A stretch of DNA of 6,301 nt from Actinomycetota bacterium (GTDB taxonomy: Bacteria > Actinomycetota > Thermoleophilia > UBA2241): contig PLTW01000208.1 in the NCBI GenBank assembly GCA_003164655.1, positions 1 through 6,301 of the forward strand, read 5' to 3'. Positions 1 to 5,069 of the stretch are shown here, in pieces (positions within the stretch are counted from its first letter, which is position 1; every line of letters starts with the position of its first letter). The notes below the pieces were generated by a model. It did no database searches and was not told where the DNA came from. It saw nothing but the letters and a program-made list of their open reading frames with translations. Made by a program: the position numbers and the translations under genes.

Positions 1-180
1 GTGACGATGCAGCTCTTCGTCCGGGAAAATGGCCCGGTGATCGCAGCACCCGTCCAATGTGATGTTGATAGAATACCGAAGGGGTCGCATTACGTAAGAG
101 TACCCATAGCGATAGGGCAGCCGAACAGTGATTCTGCAGACTGGGTGACTCGTCTGCCTAATCAACGCTCTTCTACGTAA
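1..180 (+). CDS. Possible 3' end of an unrecognised gene, open at the window edge
   Basis: Frame 1 is open from the first base to a TAA at 178-180, about 59 codons. It could be the C-terminal end of a gene that begins left of the window, or could start at the GTG at position 1 or the ATG at 7. The peptide (for example MQLFVRENGPVIAAPVQ) is not one I recognise and has no visible motif, membrane segment or Cys pair. Base composition over these 180 bases is about 53% G+C by hand count, clearly lower than the genes further right, and codons such as GAT, GTT, AGA and ATA are used. This suggests a different origin, possibly part of an inserted element whose end is marked by the tRNA scar at 377-425. 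An open frame of this length can arise by chance, so confidence is low. Confidence 0.25.
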   Translation: MTMQLFVRENGPVIAAPVQCDVDRIPKGSHYVRVPIAIGQPNSDSADWVTRLPNQRSST

Positions 181-244
181 GGCGTCAGCCGCCTCGTGGC
201 CGCGCCCAACCACGGTATGTGCAAACCCCGCCGCCGCGCTCGTC

Positions 245-365
245 TGCAACCCTCCCGCAACCGCACGCAGCGCCGCTGGGTGGCTCTCAGCAGCGCTTGG
301 CGGCAGTCGCGCCCATTCCTCCACGCGTAAGGCGGCATTCCATGGCACTCGGCGGCATTCCCTGA
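245..365 (+). repeat. Dispersed repeat copy R1, left of the tRNA scar
   Basis: First of four same-strand copies of a short repeat family (others near 486, 2664 and 3828). It opens with two boxes in 11-bp phase, TGCAACCCTCC (245-255) and CGCAACCGCAC (256-266), followed by a run rich in GGC boxes. Within that run GGCGGCATTCC occurs at 331-341 and again at 351-361, exactly 20 bp apart. R1 and R3 resemble each other over roughly 100 bp, including an ATTCCTCxACGCGTxAGG block. R1 ends about 12 bp before the tRNA-Glu half. No terminal inverted repeats and no credible coding frame were seen. One reading is a set of integrase arm-type binding sites beside an attachment core; another is an intergenic repeat of unknown role. 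Confidence 0.7.
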
Positions 366-376
366 CACCAACGCTA

Positions 377-425
377 CTGCCCTCTCACGGCGGTAACACC
401 GGTTCGAGTCCGGTATGCGCTACCA
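377..425 (+). pseudogene. 3' half of tRNA-Glu(CUC), probable integration (att) scar
   Basis: The sequence folds as the 3' part of a tRNA. The anticodon stem is 377-381 with 389-393 (one G-U pair), the 7-base loop is 382-388 with anticodon CTC at 384-386, and the variable bases are TAAC (394-397). The T-stem is 398-402 with 410-414 around the loop TTCGAGT, followed by a 7-base acceptor strand (415-421), discriminator A422 and an encoded CCA (423-425). The GGCGGTAACA stretch after the anticodon loop is as in bacterial tRNA-Glu. The 5' half is absent: upstream there is neither a D-arm nor AGCGCAT to pair with the acceptor strand, so the gene cannot give a functional tRNA. Tyrosine integrases commonly use the anticodon-loop-to-3'-end portion of tRNA genes as attachment sites, leaving exactly such a half gene at the distal end of an inserted element. 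Confidence 0.88.
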
Positions 426-485
426 CCCTCTTCAGGCGTAGATGCAGGGGTTTTGTGCGTTCCGCGCCGGCCTCAGAAAGCCCTC

Positions 486-590
486 TGCAACCCGCTTGCA
501 ACCCTCCCGCAACCGCACCTGGCGGCTGACAATGGCTCTTGGCGGCGCTCCATGGCAGTCGCGGCCCGATTCTCACGCGCGGTCGGCAGA
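486..590 (+). repeat. Dispersed repeat copy R2, right of the tRNA scar
   Basis: This copy has three consecutive 11-bp boxes: TGCAACCCGCT (486-496), TGCAACCCTCC (497-507) and CGCAACCGCAC (508-518). They are followed by two 20-bp units beginning TGGCGGC at 520 and 540, each with a TGGC box at its centre. The other copies keep only the last two 11-bp boxes. The spacings of one and two helical turns would place repeated boxes on one face of the DNA, as expected for arrays of protein-binding sites such as integrase arm sites. R2 lies about 60 bp to the right of the tRNA half and about 50 bp before the truncated lgt-like start. No coding potential is credible here. Confidence 0.72.
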
Positions 591-638
591 CCGGCCAAGG
601 CCGCGGATCCAGGCCCTGTACGGGGTGAGCTCGTGCCG

Positions 639-803
639 ATGATCGCCTACATCACCATCAACATCGACCCGGTCCTCTTTCACATCGGCAGCTTATCGCT
701 GCGCTGGAACTCGCTCCTCATGGTCGCAGCCACGATTGTCGGCGTCTTCATCTTCGCCGGTCAGCTGCGGCGCAAGGGCATCGAGTCGGGCCACGTCGTC
801 GTC
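639..803 (+). pseudogene. lgt: Truncated lgt (prolipoprotein diacylglyceryl transferase), N-terminal fragment
   Basis: From the ATG at 639 (a GTG two codons earlier at 633 is also possible) about 55 codons read as the N-terminus of Lgt. The segment IDPVLFHIGSLSLRW, a first transmembrane helix (about residues 24-40) and a basic GQLRRKGIE segment are as expected for this family. Lgt is an inner-membrane enzyme that transfers diacylglyceryl from phosphatidylglycerol to the lipobox Cys of prolipoproteins. Full proteins are about 260-300 residues; here similarity stops near position 800. The frame then runs through unrelated sequence to a TGA at 867-869, and the catalytic His/Arg regions are missing. 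This is therefore a broken copy that cannot encode an active enzyme. The abrupt end suggests a deletion or insertion junction near 800. A functional lgt is presumably elsewhere in the genome, since this gene is usually kept where lipoproteins are made. Confidence 0.72.
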
Positions 804-1003
804 CGCTCGGGCTTCCCGTGCAGTTGCCCATCGTCACGAGGAATCTGGTCCCGAGTCCACAGAAGGTGAAGCCGTCGAGCAGTCAGGCGAGGCCAACGCA
901 GGGTTTCAGAGACGGTGCGCGTCAAGGCAGAATACGGAAGAGAGTGGGAGGCCGAAAGCCGCCCTCGCAACGGCGCCAGTGACCCCGTCGACAGGAGGAG
1001 CAA
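804..1003. other. Unassigned junction sequence before the glycosyltransferase gene
   Basis: Two hundred bases lie between the end of recognisable lgt similarity and the next start codon. A minus-strand frame stays open across most of it, but its translation matches no family I know and has no motif. I see no convincing -10/-35 pair for the downstream gene. The only clear signal is the Shine-Dalgarno AGGAGG at 993-998, serving the GTG at 1004. The segment may be a decayed fragment of a mobile element or of the gene that interrupted lgt. Confidence 0.4.
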
Positions 1004-2569
1004 GTGAAGCAGTCCGTACCGGCCGAAGACGGCGGCGTGGCTGATCTTCCTCAGCTTGCCCGGAGACCGCTGCTTGCGCTCAGCGCCGGCATCCTGGCAC
1101 TGGTGCTGGCCTTCGCCTCAAGCAACGGCTACCACCGCGACGAGCTCTACTTCCTCGAGGCCTCGCGCCACCTCGCCTGGAGCTATGTCGATCAGCCCGT
1201 AGGTTCGGTCGCCATGGCGGGCCTGTCGCGGGCGCTCTTCGGCGACTCCCTGCTCGGCCTCCGCCTCTTTCCGGCGCTGGCCTTCGCGCTCACCGTCTTT
1301 CTTGCCGGCCTGATCGCCCGCGAGCTCGGCGGGCGTCGCTTTGCCCAGGTCCTGGCCGCCCTCCTTCTCGGCCTGAGCCCCTTTCTGATCGCCGGCCACC
1401 TGTCCGGGCCCACGGTCTACGACCTTCTGGCCTGGAGTGTCGCCTCGTTGCTCATCATCCGCATCTTCAGGACGGGGCGCGAGCGACTCTGGCCGCTCGT
1501 CGGCCTCGTGGTCGGTGTCGCCCTGCTCAACAAGGAGACCATCCTCTTTCTGCTGATCGGCCTGACCGTGGGCCTTCTTGCGACCGGCTGCGCCCGGATC
1601 TTTCGCAGTCCCTGGGTCTGGCTGGCGGCCCTGATCGCTCTGGCCCTCTGGTCACCGGTCATTGTCTGGCAGGCACGGCACGGCTGGCCCACCTTGCAGA
1701 TGTCGGCCAACCTGCGGCGCGAGCACTCGGGGTTGGGCGACAGCCTGAAGTTCCCCCTCTTCCAGCTCCTGCTGCCGGGGTTCTGGGCGCTGCCCGTGTG
1801 GCTCGCCGGCCTCTGGGCGTTGTGGCGCGAGCGTCGTTTTCGGGCATATCGGCCATTCGCCATCGCCTACGTCGTCCTCTTTGCCGTCTTCTTGGTCTTC
1901 ATCGGCGACCGGCCCTACTACCTGGGGCCGCTCTATGTCGTGCTGCTGGCGGCCGGCGCCATCGTCACGCAGGAGGTCGTGGCCGGCCGGCGGCGCTTCT
2001 TCTCGGAGCGCATGCCCCACCGGCGTCTCATCTGGCGTTCGCCGCGAGCCGCGCTGATCTTCGTGAGCGTGCTCGCGGTCCTCACGCTGCCCCTTTCGCT
2101 ACCCGTGCTCCCGCCGCGCCTTTTGGCCGCCGTGCCGCTGCAGAAGGTCAACTACAACCTGGGTGAGGAGGTCGGCTGGCCCGAGCTCGTGCATACCGTG
2201 GCGAACGTCTACGACTCGCTGCCACCGAGCGAGCGCCACACCACCGTTATCGTCACCGGCAACTACGGCGAGGCCGGAGCGATCGACCGCTACGGCCCGG
2301 CGCTGGGCCTGCCCGCTGCCTTCAGCGGCCACAACGGCTTCTGGTGGTGGGGGCCGCCCAGACCCTCCACCGGCACGGCGATCATCGTCGGCTTCGGTGA
2401 CGGTGACCGACCGTACCTGCTGAGCTTGTTCGCCTCGGTCAAGCGCGCGGCGACGATCCGCAACACCCACGGAGTGCAGAACGACGAGGAGGGCATGCCG
2501 GTCTGGCTCTGCCGCGACCAGAAGCTGCCATGGCCCCAGATCTGGGCGCAGTTTCGCAGCTACGGCTGA
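1004..2569 (+). CDS. GT39/PMT-family membrane glycosyltransferase (ArnT/PMT_2-like)
   Basis: This 521-residue polytopic membrane protein is expected to transfer a sugar from a polyprenyl-phosphate donor to a cell-envelope acceptor on the outer face of the membrane. The first helix (about 22-39) is followed by NGYHRDELYF (41-50), whose Asp46-Glu47 matches the acidic catalytic motif in the first outer loop of PMT/ArnT-like enzymes, and by YVDQPVGS (61-68), the usual DQPP-like stretch. About ten more hydrophobic segments run to residue 366, with the conserved-looking LLNKETILFLL near 174-184 and GDRPYYLGPLY at 301-311. A soluble C-terminal domain (about 380-521) carries VIVTGNYGEAGAIDRYG and HNGFWWWG, a tail often seen in actinobacterial members. 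The GTG start follows AGGAGG (993-998) with 5-bp spacing. No partner gene for donor synthesis is nearby, so the acceptor (protein, lipid or glycan) cannot be named. Confidence 0.88.
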   Translation: MKQSVPAEDGGVADLPQLARRPLLALSAGILALVLAFASSNGYHRDELYFLEASRHLAWSYVDQPVGSVAMAGLSRALFGDSLLGLRLFPALAFALTVFLAGLIARELGGRRFAQVLAALLLGLSPFLIAGHLSGPTVYDLLAWSVASLLIIRIFRTGRERLWPLVGLVVGVALLNKETILFLLIGLTVGLLATGCARIFRSPWVWLAALIALALWSPVIVWQARHGWPTLQMSANLRREHSGLGDSLKFPLFQLLLPGFWALPVWLAGLWALWRERRFRAYRPFAIAYVVLFAVFLVFIGDRPYYLGPLYVVLLAAGAIVTQEVVAGRRRFFSERMPHRRLIWRSPRAALIFVSVLAVLTLPLSLPVLPPRLLAAVPLQKVNYNLGEEVGWPELVHTVANVYDSLPPSERHTTVIVTGNYGEAGAIDRYGPALGLPAAFSGHNGFWWWGPPRPSTGTAIIVGFGDGDRPYLLSLFASVKRAATIRNTHGVQNDEEGMPVWLCRDQKLPWPQIWAQFRSYG

Positions 2570-2576
2570 CCTTGGG

Positions 2577-2611
2577 AGCCCCGGCAGGCCGTGAAGCGGG
2601 GCTACCTGCCG
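2577..2611 (+). terminator. Overlapping inverted repeats after the glycosyltransferase gene
   Basis: Eight bases after the stop codon, AGCCCCG (2577-2583) can pair with CGGGGCT (2597-2603), and CGGCAGG (2582-2588) can pair with CCTGCCG (2605-2611). The two 7-bp stems interlock: their left arms share two bases, so they either compete or, with slight trimming, form an H-type pseudoknot. There is no T-run after them, so a classical intrinsic terminator is not shown. The position suggests a transcript-end or mRNA-stabilising structure. Confidence 0.4.
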
Positions 2612-2663
2612 ACAAACGCAGCAGGCTGTGACCCGTCATCGATTCGCCGGTGATCACAAGTCA

Positions 2664-2775
2664 TGCAACTCTCCTGCAACCGCACGCAGCACCGCCGGGG
2701 CACTCTCGACGGCACTCGACAGCAGTCACGCCGATTCCTCGACGCGTGAGGTGGCACTCCGTGATGCTGCCCTGC
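2664..2775 (+). repeat. Dispersed repeat copy R3, between the glycosyltransferase and zinc-ribbon genes
   Basis: Begins with TGCAACTCTCC (2664-2674) and TGCAACCGCAC (2675-2685), the same 11-bp phased pair as in R1, R2 and R4. GGCACTC boxes follow at 2699, 2711 and 2753, plus a block resembling R1 (ATTCCTCxACGCGTxAGG). It occupies most of the 329-bp gap 2570-2898. In the remainder of the gap I see only the inverted repeats at 2577-2611 and the ribosome binding site at 2886-2891; no clear promoter was found. Confidence 0.68.
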
Positions 2776-2885
2776 AGGTGCTCCACTACCCGTCCGGACC
2801 GCGCTCAAGAGCAGATCGCAAGACACCGATAGGACAGCGGGGAGTGCGTTGGGCCAGGGACACCGCCCGGGCCCACGCCGAACAT

Positions 2886-2891
2886 GAGGAG
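2886..2891 (+). promoter_or_regulatory. Ribosome binding site deciding a GTG start at 2899
   Basis: GAGGAG sits 7 bases before a GTG at 2899. The in-frame ATG at 2884 lies two bases upstream of this motif and has no Shine-Dalgarno of its own, so the GTG is the better start. Confidence 0.7.
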
Positions 2892-2898
2892 TCGGGTC

Positions 2899-3771
2899 GT
2901 GCCGCTCTGCAGCACCTGTGGATTGTCGATATCCGAGACTGCCCAGTTCTGTCCGACGTGCGGTACACGCGCCGCCGGCGAGTCCGCCCCCGGAGTTGTG
3001 ACCCGCCCGACCTGGGCTGCGGCCGACGCGGCGCCGCCCACCGACGGGTTCGCGCCCCCCGACCCGATCGCGCCCCCGTCTACCACCGGGCAGCCGGCTC
3101 TCCACCGCAACCGCACTCGCCTCGCCATCACAGCGGCCGCCGCGGTACTCGTGGTCGTGCTCGTGGCCGTCTTCGCGCACGGCCTCGTCACGGGGTTTCA
3201 GGGGGCGCGCTACACACAGGATATGGCTCGCCAAATCCACCCGGGTCTCAGCTTGGCGCAGGTCGAGGCGATCACGGGCGGTCCGCCGACCAGCCGCGTG
3301 TACAACCGCACCATCCCCGGTCTCGGCTGCTTCTGGACCAACGCGGACGGCTCGCAGGTCTGGGCGCACTTCACAAACAACGCAGTCGACCGGGTGGATT
3401 TTTACACCTACACCTCGTCTCGAGGGGCTACCTCCTTAAGGTTCGCGATCGGCTCTGCGGGCCTGAACGCCGTGCTCGCCGTGCTCGCCGCCGTGGTGTT
3501 CGGCGCCTGTCTGTTCGTCGCCACGAAGCTGTTTGGCTACTCGATCAGCGTCAACCAGGTCATCCTCTTCGCGGTCGTCACCGGCGTGGTGCGTCTGGTT
3601 CCCTATGCCGGGGGGCTTCTCGCGCTCCTGGTTGGGGCGGCGCTCATCGAGCGCTGGAGCTCGGCCGGCTGGTGGACGGCCTTGCTGATCATCCTGGCCG
3701 CGGGGTTCATCACGGGCGTGCTGACAGCTGCCGTAGTGGGCGTCGGATTCGGTCTCGGCTTGGGGCTGTAA
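2899..3771 (+). CDS. Zinc-ribbon membrane protein with BamE/SmpA-like domain
   Basis: About 290 residues from the GTG at 2899 (295 if the ATG at 2884 is used). Numbered from the GTG, an N-terminal zinc ribbon has Cys4-x2-Cys7 and Cys18-x2-Cys21 (CSTCG, CPTCG). A Pro/Ala-rich linker to about residue 68 leads into a transmembrane helix (about 75-97). Residues 109-168 carry IHPGLSLAQVEAITGGPP and a later W-x-x-F pattern, typical of the BamE/SmpA (OmlA) fold, which is often extracytoplasmic. Four further hydrophobic segments fill residues 182-290 and end in a Gly/Leu-rich tail. This predicts a cytoplasmic metal-binding knuckle, a small outside domain and a C-terminal membrane bundle. Such zinc-ribbon membrane proteins are common but mostly unassigned; a sensory or envelope-assembly role is only inference. 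No neighbour shares its transcript tightly, since both flanking gaps exceed 300 bp. Confidence 0.82.
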   Translation: MPLCSTCGLSISETAQFCPTCGTRAAGESAPGVVTRPTWAAADAAPPTDGFAPPDPIAPPSTTGQPALHRNRTRLAITAAAAVLVVVLVAVFAHGLVTGFQGARYTQDMARQIHPGLSLAQVEAITGGPPTSRVYNRTIPGLGCFWTNADGSQVWAHFTNNAVDRVDFYTYTSSRGATSLRFAIGSAGLNAVLAVLAAVVFGACLFVATKLFGYSISVNQVILFAVVTGVVRLVPYAGGLLALLVGAALIERWSSAGWWTALLIILAAGFITGVLTAAVVGVGFGLGLGL

Positions 3772-3781
3772 ACAACGCAAG

Positions 3782-3800
3782 CCCGAGTCCGCGCGTCGGG
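3782..3800 (+). terminator. Weak hairpin after the zinc-ribbon gene
   Basis: CCCGA (3782-3786) can pair with TCGGG (3796-3800) around a 9-base loop, about 10 bases after the stop codon. The stem is short and lacks a T-run, so it may be chance in GC-rich DNA. Confidence 0.2.
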
Positions 3801-3827
3801 TCGCGGTTCGCTCGAACAGCGCCCGCC

Positions 3828-3905
3828 TGCAAACCTCCTGCAACCGCACGTGGCGGCAGAAGATGGCGCTCAGCGGCGCTCGATGGCACTTCGCAGCAAT
3901 CATGG
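3828..3905 (+). repeat. Dispersed repeat copy R4, between the zinc-ribbon and secreted-protein genes
   Basis: Starts with TGCAAACCTCC (3828-3838) and TGCAACCGCAC (3839-3849) in 11-bp phase, followed by TGGCGGC at 3851, and ATGGC at 3863 and 3883 (20 bp apart). It most resembles R2 in its second half. It lies in the 350-bp gap 3772-4121, whose other contents are a weak hairpin at 3782-3800 and a promoter-like block at 4021-4049. From about 3906 to 4010 I see nothing identifiable. Confidence 0.68.
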
Positions 3906-4020
3906 CGAGGAGGGGCAAGCGCCGGTCCGCCCATCGCTCAGGTCCGCTGACCACATCGCCACCGCTCCCCAGCCCCGCAGCCTCGTCGCCCGGCGCGGCA
4001 GCACTTTCCTGGCGTAGTAC

Positions 4021-4049
4021 TTTTAGTCCCCGACGAGCAGACCTATACT
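4021..4049 (+). promoter_or_regulatory. Probable promoter of the secreted-protein gene
   Basis: TATACT at 4044-4049 is a good -10 hexamer. With a 17-bp spacer the -35 position falls on TTTTAG (4021-4026), a poor match to TTGACA but part of an AT-rich island (AGTACTTTTAG) that stands out in this GC-rich gap. AGTACT is itself a 6-bp palindrome and could be part of an operator. Transcription from here would give a leader of about 65 bases before the ATG at 4122. Confidence 0.5.
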
Positions 4050-4121
4050 CGGTTCATCTTGGGGGCGGCGTCGACCCATCGCAGCGGGCCCGCCGACCGT
4101 GTCTGGATCGGAGGGGGTACC

Positions 4122-4982
4122 ATGCGCAAGCTCGTCGTTCTTCTCGTCATCGCCGTCAGTGTGGCGCTGCTCGTCCCGGCAGCGGCCTCGGCCTCGACGC
4201 CCACCCTCAAGAGCCTGGCCGCCCTGCAGAAGACAGAGAAGAGCCAGGCCTCCTCGATCAAGTCGCTGCAGGGCACGATCAAGTCGCTGCAGGGCAAAGG
4301 TGCGTCGGAGACCAGCACCATCGCCGGGCTGCAGACCACAGTGGCTGGCCAAGCCACGACGATCGCCACGCAGGGTCAGAGCATCACCGCGCTGAGCGCC
4401 AAGCTCACCGCCGACGAGGCGACGATCGCCGGTCAGGCCGGCACGATCGCCGCCCTGCAGAACGTGATCGGCGCCGATGCCTCGCACGGGCTGCAGAAGA
4501 GCGTCGCCGACATCGCCGCCAACCCCGCCCTGACGCTCTCCTGGCTGCCGACCTACCTGACCCTCGACAGCAACGCCGAGAACGGCGTTGCCGCTCCGAA
4601 CATCGTCTTCAAGGGCGCCAACGTGCACGTGCGCAGCGGCGATGCAGAAGGCGATGGCAGCGGTACCGGCAACCTCATCGTCGGCTGGGACAACGCGCCC
4701 GAAGACGGGGCGGTGCGCTCGGGCTCCAACAACCTCGTGGCCGGTGATTTCAACAACTTCACGAGCTACGCGGGCTTCGTTGTCGGCATCGCCAACTCGC
4801 TCAGTAATTGCTACTCCAGTGTGAGCGGCGGCGCCAACAACGTGGCCTCTGTCCAGTACTCGAGCATCAGTGGCGGCTTTGGCAACGCCGCCAGCGGTAT
4901 GTACTCCAGCGTCAGCGGCGGCTTTGGGCTGACCGAGAGCACCCAATTCGGCTGGATGGCCGGCAGCTACCAGACACCGTGA
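4122..4982 (+). CDS. Secreted coiled-coil stalk protein with YadA-head-like repeats
   Basis: 286 residues from ATG 4122, preceded by GGAGGGGG (4110-4117). Residues 1-24 form a Sec signal peptide (MRKLVVLLVIAV core, likely cleavage after ASA). Residues about 29-118 form a heptad coiled coil: eight consecutive a positions from 67 to 116 are Ile, Val or Leu, while d positions alternate Leu with Gln or Asp, a pattern compatible with a trimer with polar core layers. The C-terminal half (about 181-286) has 15-residue repeats starting at 201, 216, 231, 246, 261 and 276 (partial), with the signature YSSVSGGxxNxAS, as in the beta-roll heads of YadA-type trimeric adhesins. There is no autotransporter barrel, LPXTG or terminal membrane anchor, so it is probably released or bound non-covalently to the wall. 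A fibrous surface or adhesive role is inference. A lone Cys is at 230. Confidence 0.85.
   Translation: MRKLVVLLVIAVSVALLVPAAASASTPTLKSLAALQKTEKSQASSIKSLQGTIKSLQGKGASETSTIAGLQTTVAGQATTIATQGQSITALSAKLTADEATIAGQAGTIAALQNVIGADASHGLQKSVADIAANPALTLSWLPTYLTLDSNAENGVAAPNIVFKGANVHVRSGDAEGDGSGTGNLIVGWDNAPEDGAVRSGSNNLVAGDFNNFTSYAGFVVGIANSLSNCYSSVSGGANNVASVQYSSISGGFGNAASGMYSSVSGGFGLTESTQFGWMAGSYQTP
4256..4296 (+). repeat. Tandem 21-bp duplication inside the coiled-coil region
   Basis: The 20-base sequence GATCAAGTCGCTGCAGGGCA occurs at 4256-4275 and again at 4277-4296, a 21-bp period. It encodes two successive heptads, IKSLQGT and IKSLQGK. The exact DNA identity indicates a recent duplication that lengthened the stalk by one heptad. 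Confidence 0.85.
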
Positions 4983-5026
4983 CCGCGCGGGCGCAGGACA
5001 GCGCGAGATAGTCTGACGGGCAGCCT

Positions 5027-5064
5027 GAAAGGGGCGGGGGCGCACATGTACCCCCGCCCCTTTC
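5027..5064. terminator. Strong hairpin terminator, probably bidirectional
   Basis: GAAAGGGGCGGGGG (5027-5040) pairs perfectly with CCCCCGCCCCTTTC (5051-5064) around a 10-base loop, giving a 14-bp stem. It lies 45 bases after the secreted-protein stop and 5 bases from the stop of the minus-strand integrase relic, so it can serve both strands. The T-run is short (TTT within the stem end), as is common in high-GC genomes. Confidence 0.85.
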
Positions 5065-5069
5065 GGCGC

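Noticed and set aside
385..576. Minus-strand frame whose product ends in a 'TGLEPVLPP'-like peptide
   Set aside because: This peptide is the reverse reading of the tRNA-Glu T-arm and anticodon arm, a well-known source of spurious proteins.
453..638. N-terminal extension of the lgt-like frame upstream of 639
   Set aside because: The extension reads through repeat R2 and has no family similarity. Lgt similarity begins at the ATG at 639.
761..1003. Minus-strand small gene of 80 codons in the junction segment
   Set aside because: No recognisable motif, no ribosome binding site and overlap with the lgt fragment. It is reported only as an unexplained segment.
2602..3369. Minus-strand reading frame of 255 codons opposite R3 and the zinc-ribbon gene
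   Set aside because: Arg/Gly-rich shadow. The sense frame has the Cys4 motif and the membrane pattern.
245..3905. CRISPR array interpretation of the repeated boxes
   Set aside because: The copies are separated by kilobases or contain only 11-20 bp internal periods. There are no uniform repeats of 24-37 bp with unique spacers and no cas genes.
2628..3950. Long plus-strand reading frame of 440 codons covering R3, the zinc-ribbon gene and R4
   Set aside because: It overlaps the well-supported 2899-3771 gene in another frame, has Arg/Pro/Gly-rich shadow composition, spans two repeats and shows no domain.
4059..4121. Earlier ATG at 4059 for the secreted protein
   Set aside because: It would place 21 polar residues before the signal peptide and lacks a Shine-Dalgarno. 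ATG 4122 has GGAGGGGG immediately upstream.
4023..5045. Minus-strand reading frame of 340 codons opposite the secreted-protein gene
   Set aside because: An antisense shadow of 4122-4982 produced by high GC at third positions. The sense strand has signal peptide, heptads and repeats that cannot be accidental.
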